Positions 38,601-50,400 of a stretch of 64,000 nt of DNA are shown one piece after another. Source of the stretch: Paraspadella gotoi. Taxonomy: Eukaryota; Chaetognatha. The translations under genes were made by a program, and so were the position numbers. The notes below the pieces were generated by a model. That model saw nothing but the letters and a program-made list of their open reading frames with translations. It was not told the origin of the DNA and searched no databases. The stretch's first letter is position 1. Every line of letters begins with the position of its first letter. The DNA lies in the NCBI GenBank assembly GCA_051294375.1, contig CM119269.1, forward strand, positions 14,581,918 to 14,645,917, read 5' to 3'.

Positions 38601-38946
38601 TTATTTTACGCTAGCAAGGACAAGGGAGCGTGGTCGGTTTTATCGTCGTCGTCGTCTTCTTGATCGTCGTCCTCCTTGCTTTGGTCGCCGTGGTCGTCGC
38701 TTCCCTTGCGTTCCTCATGCGCTCGGCTTTGCATCAGATAATAGAACTATGGTTTGGATTTCTCCTCTTGTCAAATACGACGACTCAAAAATTCAAACTT
38801 TCCCTCTTTAAAACCCTTTGATGGAATGGGTGGTTGGGGGCGGGTTTTTACTCCCGATTCATTTCGTCTTTCATTTCTTTTAATTTTGCCTCTATTGCAG
38901 CGCTGTGTTTATTTCCCCTTTCTCATATGAAAAAAACAACATGAAG

Positions 38947-38993
38947 GATCAACGTGGAAACAACATGCCTGCTGGGTTTTTTTCACGTTGATC
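38947..38993. repeat. Perfect 10-bp inverted repeat
   Basis: GATCAACGTG and CACGTTGATC separated by 27 bp, between TTLL4 and NCKX. It could be a small hairpin or a remnant of inverted ends. Confidence 0.6.
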
Positions 38994-40989
38994 TAGGGAT
39001 CTGACACAGCGAGAGGACTTAATTGAATTACCGCCAGTTAATTTCACTCTTTCGTTCTGCATACCGTCTAAATTCGTAACCTAAAGCGATCTACATTATT
39101 TCAAATTTGATTTTCAGCCAAATTAATAAAAAAAACATACTCCCCCGCAAGGGTACTCCATCGACAGAAATTAATCGCCAATGAGAAGAAACAGAATGTG
39201 ACGTCTCCGAATCTCCACGGGCAATGCCTCCCCGCTCGATGGTACATGTTCACTCGCGCCCGTTGACTACGTGTCGCCTCCCCCCCCTTCGCCAGCTCGC
39301 GAACCAAGTGGCAACTGATTCAGTCGCCCGATCTCTCCTTCCCACCAACCAGTGAGTACATTTCTATTAATTTTTAGTCGTTTTAGTGATTTTTTGACAA
39401 AAATTGTATCAACTGATCGTATTAGTAGTATAGTATCAGAAGAGAATTTAAGTTTTTACAACCAATATATATGTCAGTTTTTTCTATTTATTATTATTAT
39501 TAATATTAATTAAGTTTTTAGTTGTCCTGTTCATTCAGTCATTGTATGATCAGTTTGAGCACTACTTCACTTCATATTTTTTTTGGCATTACTATCTAGT
39601 AAAAAAGTATATCACATTTTTAGTAGACGATATCTACTTGAAAACTTGTTTGATTTTTTTCGCAGGACAAATCGTTTAGAAGTTACAGGCAAAAAAAGAT
39701 CGCTACTTTAAATGACAAATGGCGAAAAAATCATATTTAGTTTTTTACCATTTTTGGTATTTATTTGGTTTTATTTTGAATAGAGATTTTTTTTTTTATT
39801 TGGCAATGCTTAAGGCATTGCACCTATTTTTGGTTAAAAAAGTACCATTATAATTTTCAGAAAAGAGGGAAAGACGCGTAACATCAGTATCAAGCCTGAA
39901 AAGAATTGTGTTAAAGGTGTGGAAAAACATTTCACCGTCATACCTCAATTCGCTGTTCGAGAGCATGCCCAGACGAATGCAGGCAGTTGTCGATGCCGAG
40001 GGAGGGCATACCAAATATTGAGAATATTTTACCCATTTTCTATTGAATAAATTAACTTTTCAACACTTATGTGATATTGTGGCGGTATATTCACACCGCC
40101 TCACATCGTTCAGCCAATACCATTGGCTCAGAGGGGGAACACACCATCCCAGGCGTTGTTCCATCCACAGTCCTAACGACTTCCCTCTCCGTTGGCAAAG
40201 CGAGACCGTCCTAGGGTAACCGCGCCAGTGACTGGAGGCGTCACTGAGGGTCGGAAGCCCCCAAAGTCAACAGTGAGATGCCCCATCCCAATAGGCATCA
40301 CAGGCAACCCGGCTCTTGCCATAATATCCATAATTGTATTCTATTTTCTATATTACTAAGCAAAAAGTATGACCTAAATTTTATACCAAATCGTATTATT
40401 CAGTCGTCTTGATATATATTAGTGCTACTTTCAGCCATCGTTCTGTTAAGCCTAATCATTAATGGTAAAATTCTCCCGCCGTTTTCAGGACCGAGTATCG
40501 GTTCTGACCAAATCACTGAATTAAATTCTATAAGATTTTTCATACAGTATCCTAATGGCCATACTAATAAGACTATCGAGGTGATTTTTAATATGAAATT
40601 GGTACAACCACTGAACTAAGATGCAGGGCCCTTTGGGGGTCACCCCTTGAGGGCACAAAATGACCCAAAAAATTTTTTCTGTAAAGATAATTTTTTTTCC
40701 GTGAGATCAATTGCATTTTTATCTTAACTTTGTAGAAAAACCATTTTAAAATTAATTTTATTGAATTTAAATTGATTTTTCTTACTCTAAATTTGCTTAG
40801 TCCTTCATTTTATATCTAATTTTTGCTCTCCACTCAAAAGCTGACATGAACTTTTTATGTTTATGATCTTGTAAATAGAGTGAAATTTTTTTTAATCATA
40901 ATAAATGTATTTTTCTGAACAAGTAAACGTTTCTGCAACTGATCAGGATAAAAAAATTAACAAAATTTAAACGAGTTTGAGCAAACAAT

Positions 40990-41793
40990 GTCGGATCTGC
41001 CCACAATCATTAGCGGTAATTAATTTAATTAAATAATACAAACTAAAATAATTTAATTAATAAATTAATTAATTTGATCCGAAATGTTTGTTTTTAGGTC
41101 TTTTTGTCACTGACCACGACAAAAGCAACGATGACGATGATGACGACAATAATGCCGATTGATTTGATTGATTGAATAATTGATTAAATAATTAATTAAT
41201 TTATAAATAAGTTGATGGATTGAATAATTAATTAATCAATTATGTGATTAATTGATTAATTATTTGATTAATTACTAAATCTTGCATTTATATTTAATAT
41301 AAAAATAAAAAAAAGCATAATTAATTAGTGAAACAGGTTTTTTTGTTTTTTCTATTTAAACTCATTTCCATTCAGACGATTCCATCGAAACTTGATTTCC
41401 AGCTTAATCACACACTTTCCTACCCACATACAAAATTTCAAGTCAATCACTTATGAATAATTGGCGTTCAAATAGTGAAATATATTTTTTTGTTTTTTCC
41501 ATTCAAACTCATTTCCACTCGCCCGATTCCATCGAAATTTCATATCTAGCTCAATCACACACTTACCTACCCACACATAAAATTTTATTCCAATCCATCC
41601 ATCCAATCACGAGTAATTGGAGTTTTTTGCTAAGGTGGGACGGACAGACGGACGGACAGACATTTTTTTCCCATATATCATAATTCGATGTTCTGACATA
41701 ATATAAGTGAATGCCCGATATTATTGAGGGGGCGGACCGATGGATCGACAAAGTGAATTATAAAATCGGGATCTGCCAATAAGCAGATACGAC
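40990..41793. mobile_element. Short-inverted-end dispersed element, copy 1
   Basis: Starts GTCGGATCTGCCCA, just after GTTTGAGCAAAC, and ends with a degenerate inverse (AAGCAGATACGAC). Inside there is AT-rich TTAATTAA DNA (about 41010-41340), two tandem units of about 144 bp (from 41330 and 41474), and a GACGGACA-rich stretch. The right part aligns with copy 2 (GATGGACGGACG-type, then CGATGTT, then GACAAAGTGAATTAT). No coding potential is seen. Confidence 0.5.
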
Positions 41794-43247
41794 TAAAATT
41801 AATTCAACAAAATTTTACCGAAGTCGGTCTACTAGTTTGATCGGAACCGATTCTCGGTTCGAAAAAACGGGAGAGCATAATATAATAAGTAATATGAAGC
41901 TTTCTGACAAGTTCTTAAATTCTTAATTTTCATTAATTCTTATGAAGATTGACGGATAATATTCTTTTCATTAGTTGGCGAATAAATCCAACACCCCTCG
42001 TTTTATCAATTAAGCCCATCGAAACTGCGGGCTTCGATTCAGATTTCTTTGGTTTTTTCCTTTTTTTTTTTCAGCTTTTCGTTTTGTTTAACTTTACCCT
42101 GAACTTAACATGTAAAAAACTCTCTCAGCGTTGCTAAGGTGGGCCAGAGTTTAACACTTTTATAGCATAGTTCTCCTTTAATTGAAATTCTTTAAGTAAT
42201 TCTTTAAATAAATTTTAAAATTTCTACCGTTTTTAAATTAATTAATTATAATATTTAACATTAAATAAGAACTGAATATTTTATAGTCGATGAGTCGCTT
42301 TAAAATAATCAATAAAATTAGTCCAACCCAAGATATAGAAGAACTTTGAAGTTTTCAACTTGTTCCACCTTAGGCCTCATTCCTCGTTTTTATTCCCCGC
42401 TAATAAGTAATATTTCGTTCAGATCCAGCGTCGAATAGATTTGCGAGGCGTTAACTTCCTCCACAAGCCTTGTTTTATCGATTCATCCAACTCTTTTTAT
42501 TTCTCTCTTCGCCCATTTTTTCTTCCACGCCGAGCTTTTTGCCTTCTTTTTTTTTCTTTTTCTTTCACGCGCTTAAAGCATCAGCCCGCCAATTTCAACC
42601 ACTCGCTTTCTTCACTCACCAGGGATTTACACGATGTGAAAGTTTTTTTTGGTTTTTTTTATTGGAGTTTTTGTTATTCTTTTGTCATCAAGGACGAACG
42701 AGTTATTTTCTCGGTACGGCGGCTCAAGTTATTAACATCTCTTCGGAAACAATATTTTTTTAATATTTAAACATTTAGTTAAAAGGGGAGAAAAGCCCCT
42801 TGATTTTAACTGGTCTTTCTTTATTTTTATCGCGAAGTCAGATCGTTTAGATTGACTTATTTAAGTTTTGACTCCATCATTCTGAACCGCCCCCATCCCC
42901 CTGAATCATCTCAAATACTTTTTTTACGCTGATATGTCTAATTTATTCTGTGGGTTTTTAACCTTAGACCAAACGAATAAAATTATGTTAAAAGTTTCTA
43001 CTATTTTTATTTTCCCTGCCATCTCTACCATCTTTCTCTCACTTTACCATCTAATTCACGAGTATGAATTTCTGAAGAGCGGGGGAGATGGAGAGAATAT
43101 GAATGGGCCCCAACGTTCGCTTTCGCTCTTACTCTCGCAGAAATACAAACTAGAAAAAAAAATGTCCTTAAAACGACCGGAGGCCTAAAGAAAACAGCAA
43201 AAAAAGCAGAAAAGCGAGAGAAGCGTGTACTTGGTCTTTTCTGAGAA

Positions 43248-43340
43248 TATATAACCGGCGCTTGCGTGCCGGTGCACCGGGGACTTCGTCACCCGGTTTC
43301 TTTCCCCTTCGCTATTTTTAGAGCAGAAGTCATCGATTTG
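43248..43340 (+). promoter_or_regulatory. Possible NCKX promoter (TATA-like)
   Basis: TATATAA at 43248-43254 is followed at once by a GC-rich segment containing a short inverted pair (ACCGGC ... GCCGGT) and CpG-rich DNA. It lies about 1.2 kb before the first NCKX coding exon. The link to NCKX is an inference from position. Confidence 0.22.
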
Positions 43341-44456
43341 GATAATCGTAATGGAAACCGCGGAGACAGTGACGTCGTTACTATGTATTCAAGAAAATGT
43401 CGCGCTGCCGGAAAAGTCGTTACGGGGTATTTTTAAGATTTGCGAGCCTTAGTGTTCATTCACTGTTCGCTTTACCATCCCAATTCGAATTACACGGATT
43501 TCAAATGGGCGTGAAATGAAAAGATCAATAACTGTCGCCAAATCAATAGTTATGGCGCTTTCAGATTTTGCACCGTGATAAAAATATTGTTTACATTTTC
43601 ATTTTTTAAACTCCCAATAGTCCAGCTTGCTTACTTTCTTATGTGCTTATCAATGCTATGGTCGGCTTTCAAAATAGAAAAATTTAGAAAAAATATAGAA
43701 TGTCAAAAACTTTGACAACCAGAATGACATATTTTTATTTCATAGTTTTCTCATTAAAACTTATAAAAAAGAACAATTTCGTCATTTCAAAATACGAACA
43801 GACAAAATCTTGTTGCCTCCGAGATATTAAACTAATAAAATTGAAAGAAATTACAAAATTTGCCCAAAATTTCTTTAAAATAAGTTTAAAGTTTCAAATA
43901 GGAGAGGAAAAAAGTTGCGAAAAAGCCTCATTTCACTTCCATTTAAAATCTGTGTAATGATAACTGAGAAGATAAGCCATAACTTATGACTTTAGGATAA
44001 GGTAGAGCATGTGTTTGATGACAAGTTAAAAGTTGTATTTGCATGCTTAGTGAATTTTGTTATTTTTTTGATAAAGCCTTCAGGCTAATATTTTATTTAA
44101 AAAATATAAAAATCTTAAAAATCTAAAGACTCCATACAATAAAATCGTTGCTGAATAGTGAACTGAAGAAATAAAATAATATAAAGTTAATTAAAAAATA
44201 AAATTATCTTCAATTTCCCAATTAATTAGTTGATTTATTAACAATTAAATTATAATTAATATAACGCTTCATTAAGATTAATTAATATGATAAAAAAATA
44301 GATTATCATTATCGCTTTGAGATAATAGATCAAGCCGAAATTAATTGTTAAATGAGACCAAATTTTCGGGATAGTCTTTCGCTTCGAAAAACTGACTTTT
44401 ATAACATTTAAAAACTGACCAGCGATGGTCCCTTTTTTCGCATAGGCGTGGACGGG

Positions 44457-47400
44457 ATGGATCGCGTGTCGCGTAGGCGCTTGGCGGCGTCGGCCCCCGG
44501 GGAGGCGCGCCCCGCCAAGGTGACGGACGAAAGGAGAACGCCCAAAGGGAGGAGGCGGTCTCGGCGATTGCGGCTTCTTTTCCTCGTCTTCGGTTTGGGG
44601 GTCATCAGTCTTCTAGGTAACCGACCCCTGCCTGCAAGAAATAAACCACACTGGACATTTTTTTTTTATTGCGATGAATCAAGGTCGCCTATCTTTGCTC
44701 TCATATCAACGCCATAGAAGTTCCATCGGTCAAGAAAAAGGGCACGAATCAGCTCGACCTTTGTTGTCCAACTTGCCTTAGTTACCCACTACCCAGCATT
44801 GCAAACTGTGGGGCCCTTTCTTATATAGCTTCAACTAAAAAATGCAGAGAAAAAAAATTATAAAGTAGTTCGTAAAACAGGCCTAATATAGATTATTGAA
44901 TTTGGTGTTTTAGTTTTATGTTATGTTAGGATTCAGCCTCGATTGAGAGGGTTTGCTCTCCTTAAAATCAAATTTCGGAATAATAACGCTTTTGCTTTTC
45001 CCGACAATCATCCAACTACTCTTTTTGCTTTCCGTCAGGTTCCCGGGGCATTACTGAATTTCTCAACGCATATTTTCCCTCGCTGTTTGGTACCGTTGAC
45101 GATGTGGCTGACGCGGCTGCGGCGGCACGCGCGCGCGAGGCATTCTGTCGTCAAAACCCCGACGTTTGCCAAGAGATGGAACGGATGGCTGAGAGCGCTA
45201 CCGCAGGAGGCAAAGACTTTGGCGATACTTGGGGGGAGTGGGAGACTTTTAAGGTGAACGACGCAATAACTTAATTCTTGGCATAACATTAGCTCCACTC
45301 TAACGTTATTCATTATTTGTATTCATTTAATCGTAACGGACTTGTAGGGGGAGAGGCCGACGCGGGACAAAATAAATGAAGCTATGCATCGAAAATCACG
45401 ACGGTTGTTGGCGGATGCAAGGACTCCCAACTCTACCGCTACTCAAAAGTCCATCAACTCTACTACCGCACCTCCGGGACCCGATGGTAAGGTGTCCGTT
45501 TTGTTACGTATTGCCTATTGCCCATCCTTATGATCATCAGAATGTTCAACTTCTGGGACGGGGCACGGGGGGGAAGGCTGTTAAACTTAAAGGAAGTGAT
45601 TCAAAGCGAAGGTTACTAAATGATTTGAAACATTTGAAATTTTTTCAGATGATTTTCCCGAAGATCTGTTCACTCTCGAACAGAAACGGAAAGGAGCTGT
45701 GATTCTGCACGTCATCGGTTGCTTGTACATGTTCGTCGCCCTCGCTATTGTCTGTGATGAATTCTTTGTACCCTCCTTGGAAATTATTGGTAAGTTTTTA
45801 TATTTTATTACGTATTGTTATTGTCTAATCTGAATTAATGGAGATGTTATTTTCAAGGAAATATTATTTTAAATTCAGCGGAGAAATTGTCTCTCTCGGA
45901 TGACGTGGCCGGTGCGACCTTCATGGCAGCCGGGGGATCGGCGCCGGAACTCTTCACCTCTCTCTTCGGCGTCTTCATCTCTAGAAATTCCGTCGGTATC
46001 GGCACAATCGTCGGAAGCGCCGTCTTTAACATCCTCTTCGTTATCGGTGCCTGCGCCATCTTCGCAAAGGTTTTTTTTTTCCTTTTTTATTATTTGACAC
46101 CTTTTTAAAGTTTTATTTTTCGGGGCGAAAAAGCGTCTCATGGAACACAGGAAGTAACTTTTTCGGCAGTCATTTTGGTATCGACCAAAAGCTAAGATAA
46201 AGCTGATTCTAAGAATCTAAAAATATATTAAGTTTGAAATTACTTTTTATCGGTTTTCTCATAATATGTCCAGAGTAGTGGAATCAAGCCGTTTCTTTTC
46301 AGCAAATAACTGCGAATGCTGTAGTTAATTCTGCCAAGTAGAGCACAATCAAAGGTTTTAAATGTAAACTATGTAAAAAACATTAGAAAAAAGTAAACTA
46401 ACCAAGGCAGGGCCCCTGAAGTTGTATTTTTTTTTTACTGAACGATTAATATTGAGCTTAACATGCCGATTTGTTACTTCATGTAAAAGCAGATTTGTCG
46501 TGATGGATGGCTACTTCAATGGACAGGTTTGTAATTAAATTTAGATTTTAAAGCAGAAACTGATTCCAATGCAATGTACTTGCAGTAATTGTGAGAGTGC
46601 ACTGGAGGAAATAATTTCAAAATGTGCGACAAAAGATCATACAGGAAATTTTTTTTCCCATTAACCATTAATTTCGTTTTATTTTCTGAAGAATCCGATT
46701 TTTTGACATTTAATCAGAATTACCAACTATGCGATAATATACCTACTTTCATTTTTTGTTAAGTGCATAAAATTACAATGCTCAATGTCAATATATTATT
46801 TGACAGGGCGTCTTGGAACTCACATGGTGGCCCTTATTTCGCGATTGTTGCTTCTACTCAATTTCACTGGTCCTGCTTATAATTTTTTTCAGGTGATAAT
46901 AATTTGGTATTAAAATGAATGCATTCTTGCTTTAATCTGCATGTCCGTCTGTTCTACTTACGTTTAAATGCGAATAACTCGTACTATACATTTTCATGTA
47001 GTCATTTTCATAATTATTTGGCCGACAGGTGTGGTTCTACCCTCGTTGCGCATATGTTTCATACTTGAGCAGTAAGGTGATCACCGTCAAGATCACCATC
47101 AAGAAAGTCAATGCAAATAACTAGTGTAATCCATAGCAAAGAGGATGTGTTATTTATACATTTTAAGTAACCAGATCACCTAGGGATGCGATCACATGAA
47201 AAGCGGCGCTCTTTCTTATATTTGAATATTCTCTTCTTGCCATTCATAATTTAGATCGGTTTTTTCTTACTATAGGGATGGCGAAATATTTTGGTACGAA
47301 GCTATTATTCTATTAGCGATATACTTTACTTACGTCAGGTTCGTGTAATAAATTTTTTATCGTTGTCATAATATTTATGCAAATTAAATCGTTTCCACAG

Positions 47401-50400
47401 TTCGTGAAAAGCCGATATTTTTTTTCAGTTTTATGAAATTCAACGCGACAATCGAGAAATTTGTTAAGGGCCTGTTACCAGGATCCCGATCGAACAAAGT
47501 CGTCACTCTCGCTTCAGGGTAAATATGCCGAATACGCAGAATAATCAATTTATCATCGTCACATTACGAATTCGAAAATTTCCTTTAACCAGTGCGGTTG
47601 CAGAAGAGGCGACGCCACCTCCGAATAACGGACTCCCCACCGGCGACTCTTTATACCACGCTCCCCTTGCCAAGGTGAAATTGGTGTTGTAATCATTTAT
47701 GGTTTTTACCCAAAGATGTGTTAAGGGTTTTTTTTTTCTTTTCAGACGGAGAGCGAGTTAGCTATGACTGAAAAAACTGATGAAAAAAGGTCGGATCCAG
47801 TGAACACAAGCCGGGTAAACACGAGTGGTTCTGTCCCACCTTCAAGCTCAGGCAGGATAGGAACAGGCATCAATCATCCTATGGCCAAAATGAGACGTTT
47901 ATCGGCGGCTAAACTTTCCGCTTTTCACGGCACAAAGTTCAAGCAAGGGATGCTGGAGCTTCTCGTCCACACGTTGGACCCTATGGTGGAAGGTACTACC
48001 TTTAAATTTTAATCTTCTCTGTCTGAGCTAGCGTGCAGAAAATTTTTAAAAGAAAATAAAAATATATTAGTTTTTACCTTTTTTTTTACTTTGCAAGGAG
48101 TATTAAGAAACAGTAAGAAATATTATCTTTGTTGCAATGTTTCTGCACCATTTATCAGGATTAGAATCGATACAAAAACAAGTTTGAGCAAACAATGCCG
48201 GATCTGCCCACGATTATTAAGCAGTGAACATCTTATCTATTTTTTAATTTAATATCATTTAAGGAAAAAAATCATGAATTTCTAAAACGAAATAAAATCG
48301 AGATTTATTATGAGATAAAAGGTGACGGTGAGATACACGCAAGAGTCCAGATCAAGTTTACGGAAACTTGTGAAAGCTAGGTCTATTTATATCTAGAGAA
48401 TAGGAAAGAAGGCAAGAGTCGTTTTGACAGTTCCATTGGTTCTCCATTAATTCATTATCAATATTTATTTTTATATTAAATATTAAAAATTGCCTCCATC
48501 TCGAAAGGAGAAAAAAAGCAAAATTTAGTAGCGTATTATGATTTTTCTTTTTTCAATTTAACCTCATTTTCACTCAAATGATTCCAACCAGACAAAAACA
48601 AATTTTGTCAATCGCTTTTTCCACTCATGAGTAATTTGCTTTCAAAGGTAACGGGAGATGGACGGACGAATATAAATTTTTTTTCATAATTTATCATAAA
48701 TCGATGTTTTTACATGATTTAAGTGACATACCGACAAGGTTTTTGGGTGGGACCGACGAACCAACAAAGTGGATTATCGAGACGGAATTTGCTGTAGGCA
48801 GATCCGGCTAAAAATCTTCTGTAAGCGGGGCTTGATAAAAAAAAAAATATATTAAAACAATAATGAATTAATCTATTTTTGTTGTATAATGAAACAAACA
48901 TTCACTATAATTGATCATATATATAGTGAATGTTTGTTTCATTATACATTATATTGGTCGTACCAATTTCATAGATTCCCTTCCCAGCCGGAACTATGTT
49001 CATATTTATCGCGCGCTCCAATCTAATTCACTTATTTTATGTACTCTTTCATTGCAAAAATCAAAGCTCAAGATTGTTTTTTATGGTTTCTGTCTTTTGG
49101 TTTTGCCTATAACAAATAAGGCTAGACTTTTTGCGCGTAAAATTCTTTTTTTTAATTTGATTTTTAAGAACCGATCGTTGCCTCTTTTCCATTTTCAGAC
49201 GCGGCGCTCGACCAGCAGGTGCATCACATCGAGGCGATGGCGCAGCTGCAAGTCAGACTCAACGGCGCCAAGCCGTCCTCGGCGCCGGCGAAAACCGGCA
49301 GTGGCGCATCCGCGGCCGATGGGTAAATTTAGCCGGGATGGAGGAAGGCGACTATCCGCCAATTTTGAACCTTTTAAAACCCCTGTTAATCTTTTTCAAC
49401 GAAATTTTTTTTGTTTTTGTTTAGAAGCGCGACGGGGGCGACCTCGACGGGAACGGCGACGACGCTTCCCAACGCGAGATACGGCAGCGTTTCGTTCACT
49501 ACACAGGGCATTGGCAACGGCAGCGTCTCGCACCCCGCCGCCGTCAAGGTCGACGTCCCTTTTGTCCGCGAATTAGAATAGCAAATATTAAATACAAATG
49601 TCCTGTCGCTGATAACAAATTTCAGAATAACAGCACGTGGATCAGTTTATCTTTATGCAACTTTGTTTACGCTAGGATTTTTTCGTCCTGACTCGACAGG
49701 TGGTAGCTGGCGGAAACGAAGCGCCTCCTCCGCCGCCATCGCCTCGTTCTCGATCCGAGTCTTCCATGGCGCGTCTCTCTCCTCCCAGCGTCTCACGCTC
49801 GAGGGGGCGTGGTTCGCTCGAGGGCGGATCGTCCACGCCGACCATGTCGGAACACAGGTTTGGGACTTGAGCGGGGGTTGAGGGTCATCTTGGAAATTTT
49901 TGTAAATGTAGTCGTAAACGCCTATGGAGCATATTTATTGACTAAGTGGGCGTTGCAAAGTCTTTCTATGAAGTTTCCAGTGGTTTTTCGAGACTGTGTG
50001 TAGGTGGAGGCGAGCGAAAAATATTAATGTAGTTTTCTTTCGCTGAACGGGTCGTTAAACAACATAAAAATTGGCATGGGTTCTCTTCCAACATCTCTCG
50101 CGTACGCCTACGTACATTCTCCACGGGGAGAGAAAGAAAAGGACTTTACCCTTTGCCTTTTTTTTTATCTTGTGAATTTTTAATTGTACAGTCATACACA
50201 AGTAACGATTTCTTAGCTGCCCATATCTTGTCAGAATATGCTTCTATTTACAAATAGATTCCTTGATTTAACTTGCTCTTTGCTTGCTGAATAAGCCCCG
50301 AGTAACGTCCTGACAATGTTGATCAAAGTATATGTAAAGATGTAAAGAATATAACATTTGTATTTCAGTCAAGAAACTATGCTCACCACGGTCGATGGGG

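Larger units (their letters stand above)
35632..44456. other. Intergenic DNA between TTLL4 and NCKX
   Basis: 35640-36300 is CpG-richer but has no clear ORF. 36300-38500 is AT-rich. 40080-40330 is a GC-richer block next to a - strand ORF (39796-40014), together suggesting an old inserted element. Element copy 1 follows. 42000-44400 is AT-rich with short ORFs. No gene is supported, apart from possible untranslated exons of NCKX. Confidence 0.6.

Noticed and set aside
39796-40014. - strand ORF as a reverse transcriptase fragment
   Set aside because: A faint resemblance only; no catalytic motif is visible, so no family can be named.
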